Notes: generated from the letters alone by a model not told the origin. DNA of 64,000 nucleotides from Buchananella sp. 14KM1171 (GCF_041380365.1 NZ_CP159981.1:806001-870000), one strand, 5' to 3'; shown: positions 29,453 through 39,081, counted from the first letter of the stretch. Numbers and translations: made by a program.

Positions 29453-31599
29453 GGGGTCATTCTTCCACGCCCGCGCCGGGACGAGATTTGCGGTGCCGCG
29501 CGCCACGCCGCCGCACGCCCTGCCCGCCCGGGGATGGCCGACGTTCCACCCGCCGCCTTGCTCGGCACGCCGCCCGGCGGAGGGGCCGGGTGGGCGGCCA
29601 GCAACTCGGCCAGGGTGGCGGGCAGTTGCCGGGCCACGGCCAGGGCCCGCAGGGGACCGCCCGGGTTGGTCTGCGCGGCGGCGCGGGCGTGCACGTGGGC
29701 GGCCAGGGCTGAAAGGCAGGCCAGCTCGGATTGGGCGGCGGCCGGGTCGCTGGCGCAGAGCTGGCTCAGGTGCTCGCCGCGAGCGCTGAGGAGAGCGCCC
29801 AGCAGACCGGAGAGCACGTCTCCGGCCCCGGCTGTGGCCAGCCAGGCCGGCGCGCCGGTGGCGGTGAGCAGGCTGCCGTGCGGGGGCGCCACGACGGTGA
29901 CCGCCCCCTTCAGGAGCACCACCGCCCCGGTCAGCTGCGCGGCCCGGCGCGCCCAGTGGGCGGGGCGGGCCTCCACCTCGGCGCGGTCCGGCACGGCACC
30001 GGGCAGGCGGGCCAGCAGCTGGGCCAGCTCGCCGGCGTGCGGGGTGAGCACCGTCAGCGGCGGCAGTGGGATGGACGACGCCCCCTCCACCGCCCCCAGC
30101 CCGGTGGCGTCGATTACCAGCGGCAGGCAGTCGGCGCGGGCCGCCTCGATGAGGCGGCCGGCGGCGGGCAGCTCGGCGGCGCTCAGGCCCGGGCCCAGCA
30201 CGCGCGCCTGGACGCGCCCCTCGCCGGGCACGGCCTCGGGGCAGGCGGCCAGCACGGCCTGCGCGGCCTGGGGCTGCGCGGAGTGAGGTTGCTCGGGGTC
30301 GGCCTGTGCTGGGCGGGGCTGTGCTGGGCGGGGCTGCGCGGGGTGGTTCTGCTCCGTGGTGCCGGGCAGCAGGCGCAGCATTCCCACCCCCGCCTCCACG
30401 GCGGCGGTGGCGGCCAGCACCGCCGCGCCCGGGTAATCGCGCGAGCCGGCCAGCAGTCCCAGCACGCCCCGGGTGTACTTGTGGGCCCGGGCGGGCGGGA
30501 CGGGCCAGTGGGCGCGCACGTCGGAGTCCTCCACGCGCAGCACCGCCGGGACGGCGTGGGCGGGACCGGAAGCGGCGGGGGCGGGGCCCGCATCGGCCGG
30601 GGCGGCCGATGCGGGGAAGAGCTCGGGCAACACCAGCTCCACGCGTCCACATAGGTGCGCCGCGGGCGGCAGCAGCAGGCCCGCCTTGGCCGAGCCAATC
30701 GTGACGGTGAGCGTCGCTGGCAGCGCGGGCCCGTGCACCTCCCCGCTGTCCGGGCAGATCCCGGAGGGAAGGTCCACGGCCACCACGGCGGGCCCCGCCC
30801 GCAACGCCTTCTGGGGAGCGCCACTTGACCACTCCACGGCCTGCGCGCTCGGCCCAGCTTCCCCAGCGGGCAGCGGCCGCGCGTTGGCCGCCCACTCGCT
30901 TTCCCCGCAGGCCCCCGGCAGCAAATGCAACAGCTTCTCCACCCAACTGCGGGCCGGGCCGCGCAGGGCGCTGCCCGGCCCTCGCCCCACGCCCGTGCCG
31001 GTCAGCGCGTCCACCAGCACATCTGCGCTCGCGGCCCACTCGGCCAACTCCGCGCTCACCTCGGCCTCCAGCCGCACCCCGGCGCGCAGGGCCTCTTGCA
31101 GTGCGCGCGGGTGGGCCCGCCAACCGGTGCCCAGCACCGCAGGCGCCTGCCCATTCGCGTCCTGCCCGGTCGCCGCCGACTTGCGCGCCCCATCCGGCCC
31201 CGACACCTGCGGCCGGCTGAACCCAGCCGGCCCCGGCGCCTTCGGCCGGCTGAACCCAGCCGGCCCCGGCGCCTTCGGCCCGCAGAGCCCATCCAGCGCA
31301 GTCGCCTGCGGCGCGTCCCCGCCTTGTTCCGGGGCCTCCCGGCGCGCCACCGCGCGCACCTCCACCCCGCCCCTGGCCAGCAAGGCCGCCGCGTAGAGCC
31401 CATCGCCCCCGTTGTCGCCCGCGCCCGCCAGCACCAGCACGCGCGCCCCGTACACGCCCCGCCCACGTGCCCGGATCTCCCCGCGCACAGCCCGGGCCAC
31501 GTGGGCCGCAGCCTGCCGCATCCAGTGGTCTGGCGGCGCGGCCGCCACCAGCGCGGCCTCCGCCGCCCGCACGTCCCCGGCCAGGTGGGCGGCCTTCAT
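29449..31599 (-). CDS. nnr: Bifunctional NAD(P)H-hydrate epimerase/dehydratase, expanded by low-complexity insertions
   Basis: Nnr repairs hydrated NAD(P)H: an N-terminal epimerase ([17 protein letters not shown], then VDLPSG) and a C-terminal dehydratase ([42 protein letters not shown]). At 716 residues it is about 200 longer than usual. The excess is Pro/Ala/Gly-rich insertions, including a tandem 11-residue repeat ([11 protein letters not shown] twice) near residue 107, a Pro/Gln run ([13 protein letters not shown]) near 425 and a long C-terminal tail. ATG 31599 overlaps the acpS stop. The tail DNA holds a dispersed-repeat copy at about 29533-29557. Confidence 0.92.
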   Translation of the reverse strand: MKAAHLAGDVRAAEAALVAAAPPDHWMRQAAAHVARAVRGEIRARGRGVYGARVLVLAGAGDNGGDGLYAAALLARGGVEVRAVARREAPEQGGDAPQATALDGLCGPKAPGPAGFSRPKAPGPAGFSRPQVSGPDGARKSAATGQDANGQAPAVLGTGWRAHPRALQEALRAGVRLEAEVSAELAEWAASADVLVDALTGTGVGRGPGSALRGPARSWVEKLLHLLPGACGESEWAANARPLPAGEAGPSAQAVEWSSGAPQKALRAGPAVVAVDLPSGICPDSGEVHGPALPATLTVTIGSAKAGLLLPPAAHLCGRVELVLPELFPASAAPADAGPAPAASGPAHAVPAVLRVEDSDVRAHWPVPPARAHKYTRGVLGLLAGSRDYPGAAVLAATAAVEAGVGMLRLLPGTTEQNHPAQPRPAQPRPAQADPEQPHSAQPQAAQAVLAACPEAVPGEGRVQARVLGPGLSAAELPAAGRLIEAARADCLPLVIDATGLGAVEGASSIPLPPLTVLTPHAGELAQLLARLPGAVPDRAEVEARPAHWARRAAQLTGAVVLLKGAVTVVAPPHGSLLTATGAPAWLATAGAGDVLSGLLGALLSARGEHLSQLCASDPAAAQSELACLSALAAHVHARAAAQTNPGGPLRALAVARQLPATLAELLAAHPAPPPGGVPSKAAGGTSAIPGRAGRAAAWRAAPQISSRRGRGRMTP
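31210..31275. repeat. In-frame 33-bp tandem duplication inside nnr
   Basis: Two exact 33-bp units (31210-31242 and 31243-31275) encode the repeated [11 protein letters not shown] segment in the epimerase domain insertion. Confidence 0.9.
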
Positions 31600-31946
31600 T
31601 TCTGGGCCACCACCACGGCCACGGCCATGCCGCCGTCGTGGGACAGGGTGAGCAGCAGGTCCGTAATGCCGCGTTGCTCGCAGGCCGCAGCTACGGTGCC
31701 GGTCAGGCGGAACGTCGGCGGCGTATTGCCCCCGCCAACCACCTCGCAGTCATGCCAGCGCAGGCCGGGGGGCGCGCCCAGCACCTTGGCCAAGGCCTCC
31801 TTGGCGGCGAAGCGGGCGGCCCGGGAGGCGGGCTTTCCCTCCAGTTCTGCGGGGGTGAGCAGGCGCTGGCCCAGGCGTGGGGAGCGGGCCAGGGCGCGCT
31901 CGAACCGGTCCACGTCCACGATGTCCACTCCCAGGCCCACGATCAT
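31596..31946 (-). CDS. acpS: Holo-[acyl-carrier-protein] synthase
   Basis: AcpS attaches 4'-phosphopantetheine from CoA to acyl carrier protein. This 116-residue protein has [14 protein letters not shown] with the metal-binding Asp, [13 protein letters not shown] with the catalytic Glu/Lys, and [10 protein letters not shown]. It is the first gene of the six-gene operon with nnr. ATG 31946 lies 6 nt after a TAGGCT box and has no Shine-Dalgarno. The divergent coaA also acts in CoA metabolism. Confidence 0.95.
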   Translation of the reverse strand: MIVGLGVDIVDVDRFERALARSPRLGQRLLTPAELEGKPASRAARFAAKEALAKVLGAPPGLRWHDCEVVGGGNTPPTFRLTGTVAAACEQRGITDLLLTLSHDGGMAVAVVVAQK

Positions 31947-31952
31947 GGCCGC

Positions 31953-31958
31953 AGCCTA
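31953..31958 (-). promoter_or_regulatory. -10 box of a leaderless acpS operon promoter
   Basis: TAGGCT on the minus strand ends 6 nt before the acpS ATG. Confidence 0.6.
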
Positions 31959-32025
31959 CCCCTCCCCCACTTTGCCCACCCGCTTGTTGCCCGCTCCCGC
32001 CCGCGCGTGTTGTTCAATACTCTGC

Positions 32026-32973
32026 GTGAGTTCTAGCCCGGCAGTCACGCCGTTCACCGAGTTCAGCCGCGACCAGTGGAGCGCGCTGGCAGAGGCCACC
32101 CCCCTGCCGCTCACGGACGCCGACCTGCGCCGCCTGTCCTCCCTGGGCGACCCGATCGGGCTGGACGAGGTCGACGCCATCTACCGCCCCCTCTCCGCCC
32201 TCCTGCAGCTCTACGTGGCCGCGAAGCGGGACCTGAACGAGCGTTCGCGCCACTTCCTGGGCCGTGGCGGGCGCCCCACCCCGTTCGTGATCGCGGTGGC
32301 AGGTTCGGTGGCCGTGGGCAAGTCCACCACGGCGCGCCTCCTGCGGGAGATGATGGCGCGCTGGCCCGCCACCCCACGCGTGGAACTCGTGACCACCGAC
32401 GGTTTCCTGCTGCCCAACGCCGAGCTGGAACGCCGCGAGCTGATGCACCGCAAGGGATTCCCCGAATCCTATGACCGCCGCGCCCTGCTGCGTTTTATGT
32501 CCGACGTTAAGTCCGGCCGCCCCGTCGTTTCGGCCCCCGTGTATTCCCACGTGGTCTACGACATCGTGCCCGGCCAGGAGCAGACCATCGAGTCTCCCGA
32601 CGTGCTGATCGTGGAGGGCCTGAACGTGCTCCAGCCTGCCCGCGCCACCCAGCAGGGCACCTTCCACCTTGCCGTGAGCGACTTCTTCGACTTCTCCATC
32701 TATGTCGACGCCCGCCCGGAGCACATCGAGAACTGGTACATCGAGCGCTTCCTGGCCCTGCGCACCACGGCCTTTTCCCGCCGGGACTCCTACTTCCGCA
32801 ACTACGCGCACCTGAGCGACGAGGAGGCGGTGCAGCACGCCCAGCGGATCTGGCGCACCATCAACCTGCCCAACCTGGTGCAGAACGTGGCGCCCACGCG
32901 GGGGCGGGCCAACCTGATCCTGTCCAAGGGGGCGGATCACTCCATCCAGCGGCTCCTGCTGCGCAAACCCTAG
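32026..32973 (+). CDS. coaA: Type I pantothenate kinase
   Basis: CoaA phosphorylates pantothenate, the first step of CoA synthesis. This 315-residue protein has the P-loop [24 protein letters not shown], the [16 protein letters not shown] motif and [11 protein letters not shown] 32026 gives the family length; the frame is open far upstream (to 30925) through antisense acpS/nnr DNA and that part is rejected. An AATACT sequence just upstream may belong to the promoter. The stop overlaps that of the convergent DedA gene in CTAG. Confidence 0.94.
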   Translation: MSSSPAVTPFTEFSRDQWSALAEATPLPLTDADLRRLSSLGDPIGLDEVDAIYRPLSALLQLYVAAKRDLNERSRHFLGRGGRPTPFVIAVAGSVAVGKSTTARLLREMMARWPATPRVELVTTDGFLLPNAELERRELMHRKGFPESYDRRALLRFMSDVKSGRPVVSAPVYSHVVYDIVPGQEQTIESPDVLIVEGLNVLQPARATQQGTFHLAVSDFFDFSIYVDARPEHIENWYIERFLALRTTAFSRRDSYFRNYAHLSDEEAVQHAQRIWRTINLPNLVQNVAPTRGRANLILSKGADHSIQRLLLRKP

Positions 32974-33746
32974 CGGGTGCGCCGGCGGGCGGTACGCCTG
33001 GCGCTAGGGCGCGCGTTGCGCCGATCCTTACGCTCCTTGCGCAGGGCCCGCAGGTGGTCCAGGCGGGTGGGCTGCACGGCCACGGCCTCGGCCACGTCGA
33101 TGGCCGCGAGCGCCGCGGGGGTGAGCTGCTGTCCCTCCGGGGAGCGGCGAGCAAAGGCGCGCCCCACCAGGGCCACCAGCTTGTCCACGAGCATCCCCAC
33201 CAGCACACCCACGCAGATGCCCACGAAGATGCCCAGCAGCGGGTTGTGGTGCAGGAACGCACCCACGCCCGAGCCGATCAGGATTCCCACCCCGGCCCAC
33301 ACGAAGCCCGCCAGGGCGGCGGTGGCAACGAAGCGGCGGCGCGGGAACTCGGTGGCCCCGGAGACCAGGTTGACGGCCACGCGGCCGATCGGGATGAAGC
33401 GCGCAGAGAGGATGTAGAGCGTGCCGCGCTTGGCCAGCGCCTTGCGGGCGTAGTCCAGGGCGGCGGTGCCGCGCGGGCCGCGCATGAACCAGATCCGCTC
33501 CAGCGGGATCTTGCGGCCCAGGTGGTAGACGATCACGTCACCGGTGAAGGCGCCGATCGCGGCGACCGGGAAGAGCAGCCACAGCGACGGGAAGCCGTGG
33601 GAGGCGTTGAGCACCGCGAAGCCGATGACCACGGACTCGCTGGGCACGGCCGGGAACACGCCGTCCACCACGCAGAGAACGTACAGCGCGGCCATCGCCC
33701 AGGGGGTTGCCCCCAGGTCCAGCAGCATCGCTTCCAACCAGTGCAT
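32970..33746 (-). CDS. DedA/VTT-domain membrane protein
   Basis: This 258-residue protein of the DedA family, whose members act as lipid scramblases or transporters, has several hydrophobic segments. The conserved [16 protein letters not shown] loop and [13 protein letters not shown] match the VTT core, and EFPRRRF follows. The basic C-terminal tail ([16 protein letters not shown]) is cytoplasmic if typical. ATG 33746 has GGAGG upstream. The gene is convergent with coaA and shares CTAG stop bases. The lipid substrate is unknown. Confidence 0.9.
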   Translation of the reverse strand: MHWLEAMLLDLGATPWAMAALYVLCVVDGVFPAVPSESVVIGFAVLNASHGFPSLWLLFPVAAIGAFTGDVIVYHLGRKIPLERIWFMRGPRGTAALDYARKALAKRGTLYILSARFIPIGRVAVNLVSGATEFPRRRFVATAALAGFVWAGVGILIGSGVGAFLHHNPLLGIFVGICVGVLVGMLVDKLVALVGRAFARRSPEGQQLTPAALAAIDVAEAVAVQPTRLDHLRALRKERKDRRNARPSARRTARRRTR

Positions 33747-34154
33747 TTCGCCTCCTTCGACCCTGCAAAGGTAGCCCACTTTCGCACCCGCGCCCGTCGT
33801 CCCCAAGGGTGAGAAGTGCGCGGCGTTGCCCTCCGCGAGGACCCCGCCGCAAACGCTCCCCTCCCCTCCGTTGGGCCCACTCGCTTCGGTCCGGAGTTCC
33901 AGCCCGGCCCCAAACAGAACTCGGTGATGGGTGAAAACGCGGCCCGGGGGCGTTCCCCACGGAGACACATTCACCCATCGTCGAGTTCTGCGGCGCGCCG
34001 CCGACGGCTAACAAGCAGTGGCCAGCGGGAGCCGGCGTGCCCGGCACGGCGGGCACAGCGAGAACGGCGGGCGCAGCTGGCACGGCGGGCACGGCGGGCA
34101 CGGCGGGCGGAGCCTGCGCCCGGTGGTGGGGGCCCGGGCCGGCCACGGCCGCAG
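33747..34154. other. Repeat-rich gene-free region between the DedA gene and glmM
   Basis: No gene is visible. It contains the 21-bp inverted repeat at 33915-33990 and a 9-bp tandem GGCACGGCG (with variants) at about 34043-34110. Confidence 0.6.
33915..33990. repeat. Long inverted repeat with nested inner stem
   Basis: The arms (33915-33935 and 33970-33990) match at 19 of 21 positions: CAGAACTCGGTGATGGGTGA against CAGAACTCGACGATGGGTGA on the other strand. An inner AACGC/GCGTT stem (33936-33940, 33950-33954) extends the structure. No T-tract follows, so it is not a standard terminator. The core AACTCGACG recurs in the array at 44759-44898. Confidence 0.8.
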
Positions 34155-35507
34155 CTACAGGGCCAGGCGGTCCTTGACCACGGCGGCCAGGCGGTGAGCC
34201 ACCGCGTCGGCCTCCTCCTGAGTGCGGGCCTCCACCATCACGCGCACCAGCGGCTCGGTGCCCGACGGGCGCAGCAGCACCCGCCCGGAGTCCCCCAGGA
34301 AGGCTTCGGCCTTCGCGATCGCAGCGGCCAGCTCGGCATCGTCGTCCACCCGAGCCTTGTCCACGCCGGCAACGTTCACCAGCGTCTGCGGCAGGCGCTT
34401 CACCAGGCTGGCCAGGTCCGCCAGGGAGCGGCCCGTGTCATTCAGGCGGGCGGCCAACAGCATCGAGGTGAGGATGCCGTCGCCGGTGGTGGCGTAACGA
34501 GAGTTGATGACGTGACCCGACTGCTCGCCGCCCAGGGTGTAGCCACCGCGCAGCATCTCCTCCAGCACGTAGCGGTCACCCACTGCGGTCTCCACGGTGG
34601 TGATCCCGGCCTCGCGCATCGCCAGCTTCAGGCCCAGGTTGGACATGACGGTGACCACCAGGGTGTCCTGGGCCAGGGTGCCCTCCTCCTTCATGGCCAC
34701 GGCCAGCAGGCCCATGATCTGGTCACCGTCCACCAGGTTGCCCTGAGCGTCCACCGCCAGGCAGCGGTCCGCGTCGCCGTCGTAGGCCACACCGAAGTCA
34801 GCGCCGGAGGCCACGGTGACGGCCTGCAGCTGCTCCGGGTGAGTGGAGCCGCACGCCTTGTTGATGTTCTCCCCGTCCGGGGAGGCGTTCATGACCACCA
34901 CGTCCGCGCCGGCCTCGCGCAGCGCCCACGGACCGATCTGGGAGGCGGCGCCGTTGGCGCAGTCCACCGCGATGCGCAGGCCGCGCAGGCGCTTGGCGCC
35001 CACCGCCCCCACCAGGTGCTCCACGTAGGCGTGGTCGGAGCGGGAGATGTCCCGGTGGATATCCCCCACTCCGGCGCCCGTGGGGCGCTCCCAGTCCTGC
35101 GAGAGCAGGGACTCGAGCTCATCCTCCACGGAGTCGTCCAGCTTGTAACCGCTGCGGGCGATGAACTTGATCCCGTTGTCCTGCATAGGGTTGTGGGAGG
35201 CGGAGATCATGACGCCCAGGTCGTAGTCCTGGGAGGCGGTCAGGTAGGCCACCGCCGGCGTGGGGGCGATACCCACGCGGGTGACGTCCACACCACCGGA
35301 GGCCAGTCCAGCGGCGACCGCCGCCGCCAGGAACTCGCCGCTGATCCGGGTGTCGCGGCCGACCACGGCCTGCGGCTTCTCCCCGTCCGGGCGGGGGTGC
35401 TGGCGCAGCCAGCCCGCCGCCGCCACGCCCAGGGAGAGCGCCAGCTCCGGGGTGATCTTGGCGTTTGCGAGTCCCCGCACGCCGTCAGTGCCAAAGAGTC
35501 GAGCCAT
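34155..35507 (-). CDS. glmM: Phosphoglucosamine mutase
   Basis: GlmM converts glucosamine-6-phosphate to glucosamine-1-phosphate for UDP-GlcNAc. This 450-residue protein has the start MARLFGTDGVRG, the phosphoserine loop ISASHNPMQDNG (Ser104), the metal site DGDADRCLAVD and the C-terminal phosphate site LLRPSGTEPLVRVM. ATG 35507 follows GGAAGGA. It stands alone between repeat-rich intergenic regions. Confidence 0.96.
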   Translation of the reverse strand: MARLFGTDGVRGLANAKITPELALSLGVAAAGWLRQHPRPDGEKPQAVVGRDTRISGEFLAAAVAAGLASGGVDVTRVGIAPTPAVAYLTASQDYDLGVMISASHNPMQDNGIKFIARSGYKLDDSVEDELESLLSQDWERPTGAGVGDIHRDISRSDHAYVEHLVGAVGAKRLRGLRIAVDCANGAASQIGPWALREAGADVVVMNASPDGENINKACGSTHPEQLQAVTVASGADFGVAYDGDADRCLAVDAQGNLVDGDQIMGLLAVAMKEEGTLAQDTLVVTVMSNLGLKLAMREAGITTVETAVGDRYVLEEMLRGGYTLGGEQSGHVINSRYATTGDGILTSMLLAARLNDTGRSLADLASLVKRLPQTLVNVAGVDKARVDDDAELAAAIAKAEAFLGDSGRVLLRPSGTEPLVRVMVEARTQEEADAVAHRLAAVVKDRLAL

Positions 35508-35763
35508 GAAACGTCCTTCCTTCTACCGCCAGCGCGGCACCTCGATGTTGGCACGCCGCCGCCCTCCGCGCCGCATCATTTGGCCGTTTTCCGCAAGATC
35601 ACAACGATTAGCGCTCACTCCTAAGCGGATGGCGCACGCTCGCGTCAACTCCGCTCACGCCTGGGTGGGGCCACCCCAGCGCGGCGGTCAACGCGCTCCG
35701 GCGCCGGGACGTGTCAACGCCACCACTCAACGCGATTCCGTGGCCCCCACCACCGGCACGAAA
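35508..35763. other. Upstream region of glmM
   Basis: No gene is visible. It contains the glmM ribosome-binding site and GC-rich sequence leading into direct repeat 1. Confidence 0.45.
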
Positions 35764-35896
35764 CACAGCACCCCTCCTCCGGCCACCAAGCTCGCAAATG
35801 CTGCAACGGGGTACATCCGACCGACCGGTGCCGCGCCCCCGAGCGGTCGCATGTACCCCGACCGCACGCTTGTACGCTCAGGGGCAGCCCGCCGCT
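35764..35896 (+). repeat. Direct repeat 1 (about 130 bp) flanking the IS3 element
   Basis: It is nearly identical to 37618-37753, from CACAGCACCC through AAGCTCGCAAATGCTGCAAC to ACGCTTGTACGCTC. Inside is a hairpin in which CGGGGTACAT and ATGTACCCCG pair as outer arms, with CGACCG/CGGTCG further in. The unit may be an intergenic repeat or RNA element. Confidence 0.85.
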
Positions 35897-35988
35897 CCCG
35901 CCCGCGCCCCCGGCCCCGCCTCGCCGGGGCCGGGCCGGCCGGCGTTGCGCAAACGGTTGTAGGGTTTCCCGACCTATTGAGCTCTTGG

Positions 35989-37462
35989 TGGACCGAACCC
36001 TTGTTGTTGGACAGTCCTGGTCTTGGGAGGGATTGTGTCGATAGAGGAGCGTTTTCAGCGTCGGTTGATGGTGCTGGATTTGTATGAGCAGGGCTTGCGG
36101 GTTAGTCAGTGTGCTGCGCGTGCGGGCGTGTCGTATGAGACAGCACGCCGGATTTGTCGGGAAGCTGATCGTGATGGTTTTGACCTAGCCCGTCAAGAAC
36201 GCGTGCCGCGTTTCTGGCCGGTAGAATTAAAGACCGAGATCGGGATGAGATGGCTTGCTGGTGAAAACGCGGGCAAACTCACTCGCGAGTACGGACTACC
36301 GGCCGGTTCTTACCCGATCATTTTCGGACGCTGGCTAGAGGACAGAAAAATGGTCGACCCTGAAACAAGCGCTAAAGCCGCATACGAGCGCATTAACCGC
36401 GCCCAGAAAGCAGGATACCGATTCGAGCATTGGGGTAAATGGCTGCAAGAAATGCGCCACCACATCGAAACAGCCAAGGCTCAAGCCCCCAACGAAGAAA
36501 AACGCCAGGCTTTGGACGCGCTACACGTGGAGCTGCTGGAAAAATCTTGTGCTTTGAGGGATGAGGTTGATACGTGGCAAGAGCTCTTGATCCTCTTGGT
36601 CACTACCCTCAAAGCCATACACCCGGTATCAAGACTGTGCGCGATCGTGGGGCTTGCTCGCTCGACCTACTACTGGGCCCGGAAACGCTCGAACCAGCCC
36701 AACCCGGACCTAGAGGTAGTCAAGGCAGCCTTTGACTACGCCCAAGGCCGCTATGGGTGTCGGCGCATCACCGCGTTGATCGCTCAGGGCTTTGGCAACT
36801 ACCCACCCCAGGTGTTCAACCACAAGAAGGTCGCCAGACTGATGAGGATGGCCGGACTGAAGGGGGCCTGCCCGCGTCGTAAGCACTACCGTTCGTTTGC
36901 TGGCACTCAAGCCAAAATCCCTAATCGTCTCCAACGTCGGTTCCATGCCGACAAGCCCGGTAAATGCCTGGTTACTGATATCACCCAGATTTCCTGGGCG
37001 GGCTCCTGGTACTACTTCTCGCCCTTGCTGGACCTGTACAACAACGAGATCGTGGCCTGGCAGCTAGGCAAAAGCGCCACCACACAACTAGTTACCAACA
37101 TGATCAAACAGTATGCCCAAAAAGCAGACTTGACCGGGACAGTGATCCACACCGACCAAGGCGGGCAATACTTCTCATACGACTACCGCGAGCTGATTGA
37201 ATCCCTAGGCGCTTGCCAGTCAATGTCTCGTAAAGGCAACTGCTTGGACAATTCCCCCGCCGAAGCATTCTTCGCCCGCCTGAAAACCGAACTAAACCTC
37301 AACTCAAACCCCCACGACGACTATGAAAGCCTGGAGGAACTAATCAGCCAATACATCACATGGTGGAACGAAGAACGAATCGTAAGCAAACTACACACAA
37401 GTCCGGTAAACTACCGGCAACAACACTACAAACTCACTGTCTAACAAACAGGGGTCAGTCCA
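35989..37462 (+). mobile_element. Intact IS3-family insertion sequence (IS150-like)
   Basis: Imperfect terminal inverted repeats of about 27 bp lie at 35989-36015 and 37436-37462 (ends TGGAC...GTCCA). They are flanked by a 3-bp duplication TGG on both sides (35986-35988 and 37463-37465), the target duplication size of this family. The element is 1474 bp with one transposase gene. The intact frame and target duplication indicate recent insertion. Confidence 0.9.
36035..37444 (+). CDS. IS3-family transposase, single fused frame
   Basis: This 469-residue DDE transposase starts with an HTH region (VSQCAARAGVSYETARRICR). It then has the HTH_21-type helper (YGCRRITALI) and an rve integrase core with D314 (LVTDITQISW), D373 (HTDQGGQYF) and E409 (NSPAEAFFARL), giving DD(35)E spacing. 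IS3 elements usually split this into orfA and orfB joined by -1 frameshifting; here both parts are read in one frame. GTG 36035 follows GGGAGG; the TTG at 36023 is less likely. Base composition is lower in GC than neighbours. The element appears active. Confidence 0.92.
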   Translation: MSIEERFQRRLMVLDLYEQGLRVSQCAARAGVSYETARRICREADRDGFDLARQERVPRFWPVELKTEIGMRWLAGENAGKLTREYGLPAGSYPIIFGRWLEDRKMVDPETSAKAAYERINRAQKAGYRFEHWGKWLQEMRHHIETAKAQAPNEEKRQALDALHVELLEKSCALRDEVDTWQELLILLVTTLKAIHPVSRLCAIVGLARSTYYWARKRSNQPNPDLEVVKAAFDYAQGRYGCRRITALIAQGFGNYPPQVFNHKKVARLMRMAGLKGACPRRKHYRSFAGTQAKIPNRLQRRFHADKPGKCLVTDITQISWAGSWYYFSPLLDLYNNEIVAWQLGKSATTQLVTNMIKQYAQKADLTGTVIHTDQGGQYFSYDYRELIESLGACQSMSRKGNCLDNSPAEAFFARLKTELNLNSNPHDDYESLEELISQYITWWNEERIVSKLHTSPVNYRQQHYKLTV

Positions 37463-37617
37463 TGGTGCACCGATTGAGGGGTTACCCGGCCGGGTAAGCC
37501 TACGACTGGTTCACTAAGCCCACGAGAGGTGCACCAACCCTACGAGAGGTGCACTAAGCCCTCAATCGCTTGCGCACACCCGGCACCTACGGCGAGCACC
37601 GGCGCCCCATCGAGGCC
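37463..37617. repeat. Short repeats at the right flank of the IS3 element
   Basis: CGATTGAGGG (37471-37480) is mirrored by CCCTCAATCG (37559-37568). Between them ACGAGAGGTGCAC is repeated about every 20 bases and GTGCACC occurs at the start. These look like the ends of another, mostly lost, mobile element, but no coding remnant remains. Confidence 0.5.
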
Positions 37618-37753
37618 CACAGCACCCATCCCCGGCCCCCAAGCTCGCAAATGCTGCAACGGGGTACATCCGACCGACCGGTGCCGCGCCCCCAAGCGGT
37701 CGCATGTACCCCGGCCGCACGCTTGTACGCTCGGGGGAAGCCTGCCGCACCGG
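37618..37753 (+). repeat. Direct repeat 2 (about 130 bp) flanking the IS3 element
   Basis: This is the partner of 35764-35896, with the same internal hairpin and only a few substitutions. It lies between the IS region and the rpsI terminator. Confidence 0.85.
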
Positions 37754-37867
37754 CGCGCCTGCACACCGGCACACCAGCGCCGGACCGCGCACACCCACCA
37801 CGCCCGGCACACCCACCGCGCCAGCGCACCCTCCAGCCCACGCCCCCTCCCACCCACTGCGGGGACA

Positions 37868-37913
37868 CAAAAAGGGGTGGTGCCCCAACCGAGCAATCGG
37901 CGGGGCACCACCC
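37868..37913 (-). terminator. Intrinsic terminator of rplM-rpsI
   Basis: A 12-bp stem (GGGTGGTGCCCC with GGGGCACCACCC) is followed by CTTTTTGTG on the minus strand. Confidence 0.92.
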
Positions 37914-37947
37914 GTTGACGACCAGGGGCCGTCTTATGCAGCCAAGA

Positions 37948-38433
37948 TCAACGCTTGGAGTACTGCGGGGCCTTGCGGGCCTTCTTGAGACCGGCCTTCT
38001 TGCGCTCGATCGCGCGAGCGTCGCGGGTGAGGAAACCGGCCTTCTTCAGGGTCGGGCGGTTAGCCTCAACGTCGATCTCGTTCAGGGCGCGGGCGATGCC
38101 CAGGCGCAGGGCGCCGGCCTGGCCGGAGATGCCACCACCGTTGATGCGGGCGATCACGTCGAAGCGGCCCTCGAGGTCCAGGATGGTGAACGGGGAGCGC
38201 ACCAGCTGCTGGTGCAGCTTGTTCGGGAAGTAGTCCTCCAGGGTGCGGCCGTTGAGCTTCCACTCGCCGGTGCCGGGCACCAGGCGAACGCGGGCAACAG
38301 CCTCCTTGCGGCGACCCAGGGCGGAGCCGGGGGCGGTGATGGACTTGCCCAGGCCAGCGGCCGGAACCTCGGTCTCGGTGGTGTAGCTCGCCGGAGCGTC
38401 GAACTCGTCGAACTCAGTGGTCGTGTCTGCCAC
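37948..38433 (-). CDS. rpsI: 30S ribosomal protein S9
   Basis: S9 reaches the P-site tRNA with its C-terminal tail. This 161-residue protein has [15 protein letters not shown], the [19 protein letters not shown] core and the basic end [12 protein letters not shown]. The N-terminal 35 residues are an acidic, low-conservation extension, common in actinobacteria. GTG 38433 follows GAGGAAT; a TTG at 38445 is less likely. It is co-transcribed with rplM, 30 bases upstream. Confidence 0.96.
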   Translation of the reverse strand: MADTTTEFDEFDAPASYTTETEVPAAGLGKSITAPGSALGRRKEAVARVRLVPGTGEWKLNGRTLEDYFPNKLHQQLVRSPFTILDLEGRFDVIARINGGGISGQAGALRLGIARALNEIDVEANRPTLKKAGFLTRDARAIERKKAGLKKARKAPQYSKR

Positions 38434-38463
38434 GTTATTCCTCAAATCCTGCTAGGTAGCCGC

Positions 38464-38907
38464 TTACTGGGCGACCTGGTCGATGGTGAAAACCTCGGGC
38501 TGCTGAGCGGCGTGGGGGTGCTCGCCACCCACGTAGATCTTCAGCTTCTTGAGCTGCTCACGGCCAAGGCGGTTGTGCGGAATCATGCCGCGCACGGCCT
38601 TCTCGATCGCGCGCTCGGGGCGCGTGGCGAGCAGGTCGCGGTAGGAAACGGCGGTCAGACCACCGGGGTAGTTGCTGTGACGGTAGGCGAACTTCTTGTC
38701 CGCCTTGCCACGGGTGAGAACAACCTTGTCCGCGTTGACGATGACGACGTAGTCGCCGGTGTCAACGTGCGGGGCAAAGGTCGGCTTGTGCTTCCCACGG
38801 AGCAGGTTCGCGACCTGGGCCGCGAGTCGGCCGAGCACAACATCGGTGGCGTCGATGACGTACCACTTGCGGTCGATGTCGCCGGGCTTCGGAGTAAAGG
38901 TGCGCAC
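38464..38907 (-). CDS. rplM: 50S ribosomal protein L13
   Basis: L13 is an early-assembly 23S rRNA binding protein. This 147-residue protein is exactly family length, with [35 protein letters not shown] and [23 protein letters not shown] 38907 was chosen on family length; the open frame continues upstream to 39846 without similarity. It is the first gene of rplM-rpsI, driven from a promoter about 140 nt upstream. Confidence 0.96.
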   Translation of the reverse strand: MRTFTPKPGDIDRKWYVIDATDVVLGRLAAQVANLLRGKHKPTFAPHVDTGDYVVIVNADKVVLTRGKADKKFAYRHSNYPGGLTAVSYRDLLATRPERAIEKAVRGMIPHNRLGREQLKKLKIYVGGEHPHAAQQPEVFTIDQVAQ

Positions 38908-39052
38908 GGGCGTTGCCTTCGTTTCGTTTCGGCGGCGGGCCTTAGATACCCAAGGGGTATGGAAGTTCCGCCGTGGACATGGGCTGGGCCGCTTCCCTGG
39001 GGCTTCGGCGAGTGGGAGCGCCGGTTGTGAACGGGAGCGGACAACGGCAACT

Positions 39053-39081
39053 AGGTTACTAATTTGTGCCCGCCCGGTCAA
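39053..39081 (-). promoter_or_regulatory. Sigma-A promoter of rplM-rpsI
   Basis: TTGACC (39076-39081) and TAACCT (39053-39058) on the minus strand are 17 bp apart. The start near 39046 leaves a leader of about 139 nt before rplM, long enough for autogenous control by L13, which is not demonstrated here. Confidence 0.75.

Noticed and set aside
29453-31123. Long N-terminal extension of the alr frame
   Set aside because: It lies out of frame within nnr, is Pro/Arg/Gly-rich and has no family similarity; the overlap-coupled ATG at 29452 fits alanine racemase.
31210-31275. CRISPR-like tandem repeat
   Set aside because: Two abutting 33-bp units without spacers, in frame within nnr; it is a coding tandem duplication. 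No CRISPR array or cas gene is present in the window.
30925-32025. N-terminal extension of the coaA frame across antisense acpS/nnr
   Set aside because: Pantothenate kinase begins at GTG 32026 by length; the upstream part is low-complexity antisense sequence.
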